NCBI GenBank assembly: GCA_033782935.1
Contig: JAWQEG010001441.1
Span: forward strand, 310,001-374,000
Reading direction: 5' to 3'
From: Petrolisthes cinctipes
Taxonomy: Eukaryota > Arthropoda > Malacostraca > Decapoda > Porcellanidae
Length of the DNA stretch: 64,000 nt
In this document: positions 23,111-37,735 of the stretch, in pieces
How positions within the stretch are numbered: the first letter of the stretch is position 1
How the letters are laid out: each line of letters starts with the position of its first letter
Program-made: the position numbers and the translations under genes
Notes under the pieces: model-generated
Database searches by the model: none
The model's input: the letters and a program-made list of their open reading frames with translations, nothing else
What the model was told of the DNA's origin: nothing

Positions 23111-24530
23111 TCTTTTTGGTGCCAAAAAGTCGATATCTCAAATTCAGTCCCAAAACACCCGAAAATTCGACATTTAGGGGTCCCAGAAGCGATCTGTACA
23201 TGCCTACTCCGTGTTAGAGTATTTTCAAAATACTTGCTCAAAACATACTGAAAATCGATCTTTTAGGTGCACAAAAGTCGATATGTGCATGCATCTTCAG
23301 TACCCGTTTATATATCAAATTCAGGCTCAAAACACCCGAATATTCAATATTTTGGGGTCCCAGAAGCAATCTGTACATGCCTACTCAGTGTTAGATTATT
23401 TTCATGATACAGGCCCAAAACATGCTGAAAATCGATATTTTAGATGCCCAAAGTCAATATGTGCATGTATCTTCTGTACCCGTTTATATCTCAAATTCAG
23501 GCTCAAAACACCCGAAAATTCAATATTTTGGGGTCCCAGAAGCAATCTGTACATGCCTACACAGTGCTAGAATATTTTCAAAATATAGGCTAAAAACATG
23601 CTAAAAATCGACATTTTAGGTGCCAAAAAATAGATATCTCAAATTCAGTCCCAAAACACCCGAAAATTCGATATTTTGAGGTCCCAGTAGCGATCTGTAC
23701 ATGCCTACTCCGTGTTAGAGTATTTTCAAAATTCAGGCCCAAAACATGCTGAAAATCGATATTTTTGGTGCCCAAAGTCAATATGTGCATGTATCTTCTG
23801 TACCCGTTTATATCTCAAATTCAGGCTCAAAACACCCGAAAATTCAATATTTTGGGGTCCCAGAAGCAATCTGTACAGTGCTAGAATATTTTCAAAATAT
23901 AGGCTAAAAACATGCTAAAAATCGATCTTTTAGGTGCCAAAAAGTCGATATCTCAAATTCAGTCCCAAAACACCCGAAAATTCGACATTTAGGGGTCCCA
24001 GAAGCGATCTGTACATGCCTACTCCGTGTTAGAGTATTTTCAAAATACTTGCTCAAAACATACTGAAAATCGATCTTTTAGGTGCACAAAAGTCGATATG
24101 TGCATGCATCTTCAGTACCCGTTTATATCTCAAATTCAGGCTCAAAACACCCGAAAATTCAATATTTTGGGGTCCCAGAAGCAATCTGTACATGCCTACT
24201 CAGTGTTAGATTATTTTCAAAATACAGGCCCAAAACATGCTGAAAATCGATATTTTAGATGCCCAAAGTCAATATGTGCATGTATCTTCTGTACCCGTTT
24301 ATATCTCAAATTCAGGCTCAAAACACCCGAAAATTCAATATTTTGGGGTCCCAGAAGCAATCTGTACATACCTACACAGTGCTAGAATATTTTCAAAATA
24401 TAGGCTAAAAACATGCTAAAAATCGACATTTTAGGTGCCAAAAAATCGATATCTCAAATTCAGTCCCAAAACACCCGAAAATTCGATATTTAGAGGTCCC
24501 AGAAGGTATCTGTACATGCCTACTCCGTGT
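22994..24530. repeat. Left copy of 2318/2323-bp-offset duplication
   Basis: It matches 25312-26850 approximately, first at offset 2318 and, after a 5-bp insertion in the right copy at 26101-26105, at 2323. Shared rare marks are ATCGATCTTTTTGGTGCC (23107), TACTTGCTCAAAAC, CCCGAATATTCAATATT, GATTATTTTCATGATACAGG (about 23395) and GAGGTCCCAGTAGCG. Several substitutions separate the copies, so this is older than the 7616-bp duplication. Ends are approximate. Confidence 0.8.
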
Positions 24531-25311
24531 TAAAGTATTTTCAAAATACAGGCCAAAAACATACTGAAAATCGATCTTTTAGGTGCCCAAAAGTCGATAT
24601 GTGCATTCATCTTCTGTACCCGTTTATATCTCAAATTTTGGCCATAAACACCCGAAAATTCGATATTTTGGGGTCCCAGAAGCGATCTGTACATGCCTAC
24701 TCCGTGTTAGAGTATTTTCAAAATTCAGGCCCAAAACATGCTGAAAATCGATATTTTTGGTGCCCAAAGTCAATTTGTGCATGTATCTTCTGTACCCGTT
24801 TACATCTCAAATTCAGGCTCAAAACACCCGAAAATTCAATATTTTGGGGTCCCAGAAGCAATCTGTACATGCCTACTCTGTGCTAGAATATTTTCAAAAT
24901 ATAGGCTAAAAACATGCTAAAAATCGATCTCTTAGGTGCCAAAAAGTCGATATCTCAAATTCAGTCCCAAAACACCCGAAAATTCGATATTTAGGGGTCC
25001 CAGAAGCGATCTGTACATGCCTACTCCGTGTTAGAGTATTTTCAAAATACATGCTCAAAACATACTGAAAATCGATCTTTTAGGTGCACAAAAGTCGATA
25101 TGTGCATGCATCTTCAGTACCCGTTTATATCTCAAATTCAGGCTCAAAACACCCGAAATCTCAATATTTTGGCGTTCCAGAAGCAATCTGTACATGCCTA
25201 CTCAGTGTTAGAGTATTTTCAAAATACAGGCCCAAAACATGCTGAAAATCGATATTTTAGATGCCCAAAGTCAATATGTGCATGTATCTTCTGTACCCGT
25301 TTATATCTCAA

Positions 25312-26850
25312 ATTCAGGCTCAAAACACCCGAAAATTCAATATTTTGGGGTCCCAGAAGCAATCTGTACATGCCTACACAGTGCTAGAATATTTTCAAAA
25401 TATAGGCTAAAAACATGCTAAAAATCGATCTTTTTGGTGCCAAAAAGTCGATATCTCAAATTCAGTCCCAAAACACCCGAAAATTCGACATTTAGGGGTC
25501 CCAGAAGCGATCTGTACATGCCTACTCCGTGTTAGAGTATTTTCTAAATACTTGCTCAAAACATACTGAAAATCGATCTTTTAGGTGCACAAAAGTCGAT
25601 ATGTGCATGCATCTTCAGTACCCGTTTATATCTCAAATTCAGGCTCAAAACACCCGAATATTCAATATTTTGGGGTCCCAGAAGCAATCTGTACATGCCT
25701 ACTCAGTGTTAGATTATTTTCATGATACAGGCCCAAAACATACTTAAAATCGATATTTTAGATGCCCAAAGTCAATATGTGCATGTATCTTCTGTACCCG
25801 TTTATATCTCAAATTCAGGCTCAAAACACCCGAAAATTCAATATTTTGGGGTCCCAGAAGCAATCTGTACATGCCTACACAGTGCTAGAATATTTTCAAA
25901 ATATAGGCTAAAAACATGCTAAAAATCGACATTTTAGGTGCCAAAAAATCGATATCTCAAATTCAGTCCCAAAACACCCGAAAATTCGATATTTTGAGGT
26001 CCCAGTAGCGATCTGTACATGCCTACTCCGTGTTAGAGTATTTTCAAAATTCAGGCCCAAAACATGCTGAAAATCGATATTTTTGGTGCCCAAAGTCAAT
26101 ATTATATGTGCATGTATCTTCTGTACCCGTTTATATCTCAAATTCAGGCTCAAAACACCCGAAAATTCAATATTTTGGGGTCCCAGAAGCAATCTGTACA
26201 GTGCTTGAATATTTTCAAAATATAGGCTAAAAACATGCTAAAAATCGATCTTTTAGGTGCCAAAAAGTCGATATCTCAAATTCAGTCCCAAAACACCCGA
26301 AAATTCGACATTTAGGGGTCCCAGAAGTGATCTGTACATGCCTACTCCGTGTTAGAGTATTTTCAAAATACTTGCTCAAAACATACTGAAAATCGATCTT
26401 TTAGGTGCACAAAAGTCGATATGTGCATGCATCTTCAGTACCCGTTTATATCTCAAATTCAGGCTCAAAACACCCGAAAATTCAATATTTTGGGGTCCCA
26501 GAAGCAATCTGTACATGCCTACTCAGTGTTAGATTATTTTCAAAATACAGGCCCAAAACATGCTGAAAATCGATATTTTAGATGCCCAAAGTCAATATGT
26601 GCATGTATCTTCTGTACCCGTTTATATCTCAAATTCAGGCTCAAAACACCCGAAAATTCAATATTTTGGGGTCCCAGAAGCAATCTGTACATGCCTACAC
26701 AGTGCTAGAATATTTTCAAAATATAGGCTAAAAACATGCTAAAAATCGACATTTTAGGTGCCAAAAAATCGATATCTCAAATTCAGTCCCAAAACACCCG
26801 AAAATTCGATATTTAGAGGTCCCAGAAGGTATCTGTACACGCCTACTCCG
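25312..26850. repeat. Right copy of 2318/2323-bp-offset duplication
   Basis: Partner of 22994-24530. It contains a private 5-bp insertion (ATTAT at 26101-26105) within CAATATGTGC, and GCTTGAATATT near 26203. The right part overlaps the start of the 9765-bp right copy, another interleaved boundary. Confidence 0.8.
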
Positions 26851-29446
26851 TGTTAGAGTATTTTCAAAATACAGGCCAAAAACATACTGAAAATCGATCT
26901 TTTAGGTGCCCAAAAGTCGATATGTGCATGCATCTTCTGTACCCGTTTATATCTCAAATTCTGGCCCTAAACACCCGAAAATTCGATATTTTGGGGTCCC
27001 AGAAGCGATCTGTACATGTCTACTCCGTGTTAGAGTATTTTCAAAATTCAGGCCCAAAACATGCTGAAAATCGATATTTTTGGTGCCCAAAGTCAATATG
27101 TGCATGTATCTTCTGTACCCGTTTATATCTCAAATTCAGGCTCAAAACACCCGAAAATTCAATATTTTGGGGTCCCAGAAGCAATCTGTAAAGTGCTAGA
27201 ATATTTTCAAAATATAGGCTAAAAACATGCTAAAAATCGATCTTTTAGGTGCCAAAAAATTGATATCTCAAATTCAGTCCCAAAACACCCGAAAATTCGA
27301 TATTTAGGGGTCCCAGAAGTGATCTGTACATGCCTACTCCGTGTTAGAGTATTTTCAAAATACATGCTCAAAACATACTGAAAATCGATCTTTTAGGTGC
27401 TCAAAAGTCGATATGTGCATGCATCTTCAGTACCCGTTTATATCTCAAATTCAGGCTCAAAACACCCGAAAATTCAATATTTTGGGGTCCCAGAAGCAAT
27501 CTGTACATGCCTACTCAGTGTTAGAGTATTTTCAAAATACAGGCCCAAAACATGCTGAAAATCGATATTTTAGATGCCCAAAGTCAATATGTGCATGTAT
27601 CTTCTGTACCCGTTTATATCTCAAATTCAGGCTCAAAACACCCGAAAATTCAATATTTTGGGGTCCCAGAAGCAATCTGTACATGCCTACACAGTGCTAG
27701 AATATTTTCAAAATATAGGCTAAAAACCTGCTAAAAATCGACATTTTAGGTGCCAAAAAATCGATATCTCAAATTCAGTCCCAAAACACCCGAAAATTCG
27801 ATATTTAGAGGTCCCAGAAGGTATCTGTACATGCCTACTCCGTGTTAGAGTATTTTCAAAATACAGGCCTAAAACATACTGAAAATCGATCTTTTAGGTG
27901 CCCAAAAGTCGATATGTGCATGCATCTTCTGTACCCGTTTATATCTCAAATTCTGGCCCTAAACACCCGAAAATTCGATATTTTGGGGTCCCAGAAGCGA
28001 TCTGTACATGCCTACTCCGTGTTAGAGTATTTTCAAAATTCAGGCCTAAAACATGCTGAAAATCGATATTTTTGGTGCCCAAAGTCAATATGTGCATGTA
28101 TCTTCTGTACCCGTTTATATCTCAAATTCAGGCTCAAAACACCCGAAAATTCAATATTTTGGGGTCCCAGAAGCAATCTGTACATGCCTACTCAGTGCTA
28201 GAATATTTTCAAAATATAGGCTAAAAACATGCTAAAAATCGATCTTTTAGGTGCCAAAAAGTCGATATCTCAAATTCAGTCCCAAAACACCCGAAAATTC
28301 AATATTTAGGGGTCCCAGAAGCGATCTGTACATGCCTACTCCGTGTTAGAGTATTTTCAAAATACATGCTCAAAACATACTGAAAATCGATCTTTTAGGT
28401 GCACAAAAGTCGATATGTGCATGCATCTTCAGTACCCGTTTATATCTCAAATTCAGGCTCAAAACAACCGAAAATTCAATATTTTGGGGTTCCAGAAGCA
28501 ATCTGTACATGCCTACTCAGTGTTAGAGTATTTTCAATATACAGGCCCAAAACATGCTGAAAATCGATATTTTAGATGCCCAAAGTCAATATGTGCATGT
28601 ATCTTCTGTACCCGTTTATATCTCAAATTCAGGCTCAAAACACCCGAAAATTCAATATTTTGGGGTCCCAGAAGCAATCTGTACATGCCTACACAGTGCA
28701 AGAATATTTTCAAAATATAGGCTAAAAACATGCTAAAAATCGACATTTTAGGTGCCAAAAAATCGATATCTCAAATTCAGTCCCAAAACACCCGAAAATT
28801 CGATATTTAGAGGTCCCAGAAGGTACCTGTACATGCCTACTCCGTGTTAGAGTATTTTCAAAATACAGGCCAAAAACATACTGAAAATCGATCTTTTAGG
28901 AGCCCAAAAGTCGATATGTGCATGCATCTTCTGTACCCGTTTATATCTCGAATTTTGGCCCTAAACACCCGAAAATTCGATATTTTGGGGTCCCAGAAGC
29001 GATCTGTACATGCCTACTCCGTGTTAGAGTATTTTCAAAATTCAGGATCAAAACATGCTGAAAATCGATATTTTTGGTGCCCAAAGTCAATATGTGCATG
29101 TATCTTCTGTACCCGTTTATATCTCAAATTCAGGCTCAAAACACCCGAAAATTCAATATTTTGGGGTCCCAGAAGGAATCTGTTCAGTGCTAGAATATTT
29201 TCAAAATATAGGCTAAAAACATGCTAAAAATCGATCTTTTAGGTGCCAAAAAGTCGATATCTCAAATTCAGTCCCAAAACACCCGAAAATTCGATATTTA
29301 GGGGTCCCAGAAGCGATCTGCACATGCCTACTCCGTGTTAGAGTATTTTCAAAATACATGCTCAAAACATACTGAAAATCGATCTTTTAGGTGCACATAA
29401 GTCGATATGTGCATGTATCTTCTGTACCCGTTTATATCTCAAATTC
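26554..29446. repeat. Right copy of 9765-bp-offset duplication
   Basis: Partner of 16789-19681 with the same rare marks in the same order. Its last 1.0-1.2 kb was in turn the source, or a sister, of 36.8-37.9 kb (offset 8261). Confidence 0.87.
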
Positions 29447-32400
29447 AGGCTCAAAACACCCAAAAATTCAATATTTTGGGGTCCCAGAAGCAATCTGTAC
29501 ATGCCTACTCAGTGTTAGAGTATTTTCAAAATACAGGCCCAAAACATGCTGAAAATCGATATTTTAGATGCCCAAAGTCAATATGTGCATGTATCTTCTG
29601 TACCCATTTATATCTCAAATTCAGGCCCTAAACACCCGAAAATTCGATATTTTGGGGTCCCAGAAGCGATCTGTACATGCCTACTCCGTGTTAGAGTATT
29701 TTCAAAATTCAGGCCCAAAACATGCTGAAAATCGATATTTTTGGTGCCCAAAGTCACTGTGTGCATGTATCTTCTGTACCCGTTTATATCTCAAATTCAG
29801 GCTCAAAACGCCCGAAAATTCCATATTTTGGGGTCCCAGAAGCAATCTGTACAGTGCTAGAATATTTTCAAAATATAGGCTAAAAACATGCTAAAAATCG
29901 ACATTTTAGGTGCCAAAAAATCGATATCTCAAATTCAGTCCCAAAACACCCGAAAATTCGATATTTAGAGGTCCCAGAAGGTATCTGTACATGCCTACTC
30001 CGTGTTAGAGTATTTTCAAAATACAGGCCAAAAACATACTGAAAATCGATCTTTTAGGTGCCCAAAAGTCGATATGTGCATGCATCTTCTGTACCCGTTT
30101 ATATCTCAAATTCAGGCTCAAAACACCCGAAAATTCAATATTTCGGGGTCCCAGAAGCAATCTGTACATGCCTACACAGTGCTAGAATATTTTCAAAATA
30201 TAGGTTAAAAACATGCTAAAAATCGATCTTTTAGGTGCCAAAAAGTCGATATATCAAATTCAGTCCCAAAACACCCGAAAATTCGATATTTAGGGGTCCC
30301 AGAAGCGATCTGTACATGCCTACTCCGTGTTAGAGTATTTTCAAAATACAGGCCAAAAACATACTGAAAATCGATCTTTTAGGTGCCCAAAAGTCGATAT
30401 GTGCATGTATCTTCTGTACCCGTTTATATCTCAAATTCAGGCTCAAAACACCCGAAAATTCGATATTTTGGGGTCCCAGAAGGAATCTGTACAGTGCTAG
30501 AATATTTTTAAAATATAGGCTAAAAACATGCTAAAAATCGATCTTTTAGGTGCCAAAAAGTCGATATCTCAAATTCAGTCCCAAAACACCCGAAAATTCG
30601 ATATTTAGGGGTCCCAGAAGCGATCTGCACATGCCTACTCCGTGTTAGAGTATTTTCAAAATACATGCTCAAAACATACTGAAAATCGATCTTTTAGGTG
30701 CACAAAAGTCGATATGTGCATGCATCTTCAGTACCCGTTTATATCTCAAATTCAGGCTCAAAACACCCGAAAATTCAATATTTTGGGGTCCCAGAAGCAA
30801 TCTGTACATGCCTACTCAGTGTTAGAGTATTTTCAAAATACAGGCCCAAAACATGCTGAAAATCGATATATTAGATGCCCAAAGTCAATATGTGCATGTA
30901 TCTTCTGTACCCGTTTATATCTCAAATTCAGGCTCAAAACACCCGAAAATTCAATATTTTGGGGTCCCAGAAGCAATCTGTACATGCCTACACAGTGCTA
31001 GAATATTTTCAAAATATAGGCTAAAAACATGCTAAAAATCGACATTTTAGGTACCAAAAAATCGATATCTCAAATTCAGTCCCAAAACACCCGAAAATTC
31101 GATATTTAGAGGTCCCAGAAGGTATCTGTACATGCCTACTCCGTGTTAGAGTATTTTCAAAATACAGGCCAAAAACATACTGAAAATCGATCTTTTAGGT
31201 GCCCAAAAGTCGATATGTGCATGCATCTTCTGTACCCGTTTATATCTCAAATTCAGGCCCTAAACACCCGAAAATTCGATATTTTGGGGTCCCAGAAGCG
31301 ATCTGTACATGCCTACTCCGTGTTAGAGTATTTTCAAAATTCAGGCCCAAAACATGCTGAAAATCGATATTTTTGGTGCCCAAAGTCAATATGTGCATGT
31401 ATCTTCTGTACCCGTTTATATCTCAAATTCAGGCTCAAAATACCCGAAAATTCAATATTTTGGGGTCCCAGAAGCAATCTGTACAGTGCTAGAATATTTT
31501 CAAAATATAGTCTAAAAACATGCTAAAAATCGATCTTTTAGGTGCCAAACAGTCGATATCTCAAATTCAGTCCCAAAACACCCGAAAATTCGATATTTAG
31601 GGGTCCCAGAAGCGATCTGCACATGCCTACTCCGTGTTAGAGTATTTTCAAAATACATGCTCAAAACATACTGAAAATCGATCTTTTAGGTGCACATAAG
31701 TCGATATGTGCATGTATCTTCTGTACCCGTTTATATCTCAAATTCAGGCTCAAAACACCCGAAAATTCAATATTTTGGGGTCCCAGAAGCAATCTGTACA
31801 TGCCTACTCAGTGTTAGAGTATTTTCAAAATACAGGCCCAAAACATGCTGAAAATCGATATTTTAGATGCCCAAAGTCAATATGTGCATGTATCTTCTGT
31901 ACCCATTTATATCTCAAATTCAGGCCCTAAACACCCGAAAATTCGATATTTTGGGGTCCCAGAAGCGATCTGTACATGCCTACTCCGTGTTAGAGTATTT
32001 TCAAAATTCAGGCCCAAAACATGCTGAAAATCGATATTTTTGGTGCCCAAAGTCAATATGTGCATGTATCTTCTGTACCCGTTTATATCTCAAATTCTGG
32101 CTCAAAACACCCGAAAATTCAATATTTTGGGGTCCCAGAAGCAATCTGTACATGCCTACTCAGTGCTAGAATATTTTCAAAATATAGGCTAAAAACATGC
32201 TAAAAATCGATCTTTTAGGTGCCAAAAAGTCGATATCTCAAATTCAGTCCCAAAACACCCGAAAATTCGATATTTAGGGGTCCCAGAAGCGATCTGCACA
32301 TGCCTACTCCGTGTTAGAGTATTTTCAAAATACAAGCTCAAAACATACTGAAAATCGATCTTTTAGGTGTCCAAAAGTCTATATGTGCATGCATCTTCAG

Positions 32401-35400
32401 TACCCGTTTATATCTCAAATTCAGGCTCAAAACACCCGAAAATTCAATATTTTGGGGTCCCAGAAGCAATCTGTACATGCCTACTCAGTGTTAGAGTATT
32501 TTCAAAATTCAGGCCCAAAACATGCTGAAAATCGATATTTTTGGTGCCCAAAGTCACTGTGTGCATGTATCTTCTGTACCCGTTTATATCTCAAATTCAG
32601 GCTCAAAACACCCGAAAATTCCATATTTTGGGGTCCCAGAAGCAATCTGTACAGTGCTAGAATATTTTCAAAATATAGGCTAAAAACATGCTAAAAATCG
32701 ACATTTTAGGTGCCAAAAAATCGATATCTCAAATTCAGTCCCAAAACACCCGAAAATTCGATATTTAGAGTTCCCAGAAGGTATCTGTACATGCCTACTC
32801 CGTGTTAGAGTATTTTCAAAATACAGGCCAAAAACATACTGAAAATCGATCTTTTAGGTGCCCAAAAGTCGATATGTGCATGCATCTTCTGTACCCGTTT
32901 ATATCTCAAATTCAGGTTAAAAACACCCGAAAATTCAATATTTTGGGGTCCTAGAAGCAATCTGTACATGCCTACTCAGTGTTAGAGTATTTTCAAAATA
33001 CAGGCCCAAAACATGCTGAAAATCGATATTTTAGATGCCCAAAGTCAATATGTGCATGTATCTTCTGTACCCGTTTATATCTCAAATTCAGGCTCAAAAC
33101 ACCCGAAAATTCAATATTTTGGGGTCCCAGAAGCAATCTGTACATGCCTACACAGTGCTAGAATATTTTCAAAATATAGGTTAAAAACATGCTAAAAATC
33201 GATCTTTTAGGTGCCAAAAAGTCGATATATCAAATTCAGTCCCAAAACACCCGAAAATTCGATATTTAGGGGTCCCAGAAGCGATCTGTACATGCCTACT
33301 CCGTGTTAGAGTATTTTCAAAATACAGGCCAAAAACATACTGAAAATCGATCTTTTAGGTGCACAAAAGTCGATATGTGCATGCATCTTCTGTACGCGTT
33401 TATATCTCAAATTCTGGCCCTAAACACCCGAAAATTCGATATTTTGGGGTCCCAGAAGCGATCTGTACATGCCTACTCCGTGTTAGAGTATTTTCAAAAT
33501 TCAGGCCCAAAACATGCTGAAAATCGATATTTTTGGTGCCCAAAGTCAATATGTGCATGTATCTTCTGTACCCGTTTATATCTCAAATTCAGGCTCAAAA
33601 CACCCGAAAATTCAATATTTTTGGGTCCCAGAAGCAATCTGTACATGCCTACTCAGTGCTAGAATATTTTCAAAATATAGGTTAAAAACATGCTAAAAAT
33701 CGATCTTTTAGGTGCCAAAAAGTCGATATATCAAATTCAGTCCCAAAACACCTGAAAATTCGATATTTAGAGGTCCCAGAAGGTATCTGTACATGCCTAC
33801 TCCGTGTTAGAGTATTTTCAAAATACAGGCCAAAAACATACTGAAAATCGATCTTTTAGGTGCCCAAAAGTCGATATGTGCATGTATCTTCTGTACCCGT
33901 TTATATCTCAAATTCAGGCTCAAAACACCCGAAAATTCGATATTTTGGGGTCCCAGAAGGAATCTGTACAGTGCTAGAATATTTTCAAAATATAGGCTAA
34001 AAACATGCTAAAAATCGATCTTTTAGGTGCCAAAAAGTCGATATCTCAAATTCAGTCCCAAAACACCCGAAAATTCGATATTTAGGGGTCCCAGAAGCGA
34101 TCTGCACATGCCTACTCCGTGTTAGAGTATTTTCAAAATACATGCTCAAAACATACTGAAAATCGATCTTTTAGGTGCACAAAAGTCGATATGTGCATGC
34201 ATCTTCAGTACCCGTTTATATCTCAAATTCAGGCTCAAAACACCCGAAAATTCAATATTTTGGGGTCCCAGAAGCAATCTGTACATGCCTACTCAGTGTT
34301 AGAGTATTTTCAAAATACAGGCCCAAAACATGCTGAAAATCGATATATTAGATGCCCAAAGTCAATATGTGCATGTATCTTCTGTACCCGTTTATATCTC
34401 AAATTCAGGCTCAAAACACCCGAAAATTCAATATTTTGGGGTCCCAGAAGCAATCTGTACATGCCTACACAGTGCTAGAATATTTTCAAAATATAGGCTA
34501 AAAACATGCTAAAAATCGACATTTTAGGTACCAAAAAATCGATATCTCAAATTCAGTCCCAAAACACCCGAAAATTCGATATTTAGAGGTCCCAGAAGGT
34601 ATCTGTACATGCCTACTCCGTGTTAGAGTATTTTCAAAATACAGGCCAAAAACATACTGAAAATCGATCTTTTAGGTGCCCAAAAGTCGATATGTGCATG
34701 CATCTTCTGTACCCGTTTATATCTCAAATTCAGGCCCTAAACACCCGAAAATTCGATATTTTGGGGTCCCAGAAGCGATCTGTACATGCCTACTCCGTGT
34801 TAGAGTATTTTCAAAATTCAGGCCCAAAACATGCTGAAAATCGATATTTTTGGTGCCCAAAGTCAATATGTGCATGTATCTTCTGTACCCGTTTATATCT
34901 CAAATTCAGGCTCAAAATACCCGAAAATTCAATATTTTGGGGTCCCAGAAGCAATCTGTACAGTGCTAGAATATTTTCAAAATATAGGCTAAAAACATGC
35001 TAAAAATCGATCTTTTAGGTGCCAAACAGTCGATATCTCAAATTCAGTCCCAAAACACCCGAAAATTCGATATTTAGGGGTCCCAGAAGCGATCTGCACA
35101 TGCCTACTCCATGTTAGAGTATTTTCAAAATACATGCTCAAAACATACTGAAAATCGATCTTTTAGGTGCACAAAAGTCGATATGTGCATGCATCTTCAG
35201 TACCCGTTTATATCTCAAATTCAGGCTCAAAACACCCGAAAATTCAATATTTTGGGGTCCCAGAAGCAATCTGTACATGCCTACTCAGTGTTAGAGTATT
35301 TTCAAAATTCAGGCCCAAAACATGCTGAAAATCGATATTTTTGGTGCCCAAAGTCACTATGTGCATGTATCTTCTGTACCCGTTTATATCTCAAATTCAG

Positions 35401-36790
35401 GCTCAAAACACCCGAAAATTCAATATTTTGGGGTCCCAGAAGCAATCTGTACAGTGCTAGAATATTTTCACAATATAGGCTAAAAACATGCTAAAAATCG
35501 ACATTTTAGGTGCCAAAAAATCGATATCTCAAATTCAGTCCCAAAACACCCGAAAATTCGATATTTAGAGGTCCCAGAAGGTATCTGTACATGCCTACTC
35601 CGTGTTAGAGTATTTTCAAAATACAGGCCAAAAACATACTGAAAATCGATCTTTTAGGTGCCCAAAAGTCGATATGTGCATGCATCTTCTGTACCCGTTT
35701 ATATCTCAAATTCAGGCTCAAAACACCCGAGAATTCAATATTTTGGGGTCCCAGAAGCAATCTGTACATGCCTACTCAGTGTTAGAGTATTTTCAAAATA
35801 CAGGCCCAAAACATGCTGAAAATCGATATTTTAGATGCCCAAAGTCAATATGTGCATGTATCTTCTGTACCCGTTTATATCTCAAATTCAGGCTCAAAAC
35901 ACCCGAAAATTCAATATTTTGGGATCCCAGAAGCAATCTGTACATGCCTACACAGTGCTAGAATATTTTCAAAATATAGGCTAAAAACATGCTAAAAATC
36001 GACATTTTAGGTGCCAAAAAATCGATATATCAAATTCAGTCCCAAAACACCCGAAAATTCGATATTTAGGGTTCCCAGAAGCGATCTGTACATGCCTACT
36101 CCGTGTTAGTGTATTTTCAAAATACATGCTCAAAAAATACTGAAAATCGATCTTTTAGGTGCACAAAAGTCGATATGTGCATGCATCTTCTGTACGCGTT
36201 TATATCTCAAATTCTGGCCCTAAACACCCGAAAATTCGATATTTTGGGGTCCCAGAAGCGATCTGTACATGCCTACTCCGTGTTAGAGTATTTTCAAAAT
36301 TCAGGCCCAAAACATGCTGAAAATCGATATTTTTGGTGCCCAAAGTCAATATGTGCATGTATCTTCTGTACCCGTTTATATCTCAAATTCAGGCTCAAAA
36401 CACCCGAAAATTCAATATTTTGGGGTCCCAGAAGCAATCTGTACATGCCTACTCAGTGCTAGAATATTTTCAAAATATAGGTTAAAAACATGCTAAAAAT
36501 CGATCTTTTAGGTGCCAAAAAGTCGATATATCAAATTCAGTCCCAAAACACCCGAAAATTCGATATTTAGGGGTCCCAGAAGCGATCTGTACATGCCTAC
36601 TCCGTGTTAGAGTATTTTCAAAATACATGCTCAAAACATACTGAAAATCGATCTTTTAGGTGCACAAAAGTCGATATGTGCATGCATCTTCAGTACCCGT
36701 TTATATCTCAAATTCAGGCTTAAAACACCCGAAAATTCAATATTTTGGGGTCCCAAAATCAATCTGTACATGACTACTCAGTGTTAGAGT
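29447..36790. repeat. Trimer block with 2800- and 3477-bp internal duplications
   Basis: Most trimers are of the B type or mixed and many carry the 10-bp deletion. The AAAGTCACTRTGTGC mark occurs at 29751, 32551 and 35351, each 2800 bp apart. About 30315-31690 matches 33792-35167 at offset 3477, sharing GATATATTAGATGCCC, GGTACCAAAAAATCG and GCCAAACAGTCG. The TACGCGTTTAT variant first appears here at 33394. From about 31750 onward the block is the left partner of the 5962-bp duplication. No non-satellite sequence. Confidence 0.78.
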
Positions 36791-36900
36791 ATTTTCAAAA
36801 TACAGACCCAAAACATGCTGAAAATCGATATTTTAGATGCCCAAAGTCAATATGTGCATGTATCTTCTGTACCCGTTTATATCTCAAATTCAGGCTCAAA
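31750..36900. repeat. Left copy of 5962-bp-offset duplication
   Basis: About 5.15 kb matches 37712-42862 at a constant 5962-bp offset. Shared rare marks include AAATTCTGGCTCAAAAC (32092), AAAGTCACTGTGTGC (32551), TACGCGTTTAT (33394 and 36194), GATATATTAGATGCC (about 34343), CTCCATGTTAG (about 35107) and ATACAGACCCAAAAC (about 36801). Both limits are intervals: left between about 31,775 and 32,052, right between about 36,805 and 36,961. Confidence 0.85.
33394..33399. other. ACGCGT variant of the half-B CCCG core
   Basis: TGTACGCGTTTATATC replaces TGTACCCGTTTATATC, turning the CCCG core into CGCG and creating an ACGCGT palindrome. Copies are at 33394, 36194, 39356, 42156, 43158, 44829 and 45831, with a further-changed ATGCGT at 46833. 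All are in first-of-trimer monomers, and none is seen outside 33-47 kb. Confidence 0.85.
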
Positions 36901-37735
36901 ACACCCGAAAATTCAATATTTTGGGGTCCCAGAAGCAATCTGTACATGCCTACACAGTGCAAGAATATTTTCAAAATATAGGCTAAAAACATGCTAAAAA
37001 TCGACATTTTAGGTGCCAAAAAATCGATATCTCAAATTCAGTCCCAAAACACCCGAAAATTCGATATTTAGAGGTCCCAGAAGGTACCTGTACATGCCTA
37101 CTCCGTGTTAGAGTATTTTCAAAATACAGGCCAAAAACATACTGAAAATCGATCTTTTAGGTGCCCAAAAGTCGATATGTGCATGCATCTTCTGTACCCG
37201 TTTATATCTCGAATTTTGGCCCTAAACACCCGAAAATTCGATATTTTGGGGTCCCAGAAGCGATCTGTACATGCCTACTCCGTGTTAGAGTATTTTCAAA
37301 ATTCAAGATCAAAACATGCTGAAAATCGATATTTTTGGTGCCCAAAGTTAATATGTGCATGTATCTTCTGTACCCGTTTATATCTCAAATTCAGGCTCAA
37401 AACACCCGAAAATTCAATATTTTGGGGTCCCAGAAGGAATCTGTTCAGTGCTAGAATATTTTCAAAATATAGGCTAAAAACATGCTAAAAATCGATCTTT
37501 TAGGTGCCAAAAAGTCGATATCTCAAATTCAGTCCCAAAACACCGGAAAATTCGATATTTAGGGGTCCCAGAAGCGATCTGCACATGCCTACTCCGTGTT
37601 AGAGTATTTTCAAAATACATGCTCAAAACATACTGAAAATCGATCTTTTAGGTGCACATAAGTCGATATGTGCATGTATCTTCTGTACCCGTTTATATCT
37701 CAAATTCAGGTTCAAAACACCCAAAAATTCAATAT
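36791..37735. repeat. Patch related to 28.5-29.5 kb (offset 8261)
   Basis: This short stretch does not follow the 5962-bp partner on either side. It matches 28530-29474 at offset 8261, with GTGCAAGAATATT (about 36957), CTCGAATTTTGGCCC (about 37208), GGAATCTGTTCAGTGC (about 37436), GTGCACATAAGTCG (about 37652) and CACCCAAAAATTC (about 37718). It therefore sits at the joint between two copies of the 5962-bp unit. Confidence 0.8.
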
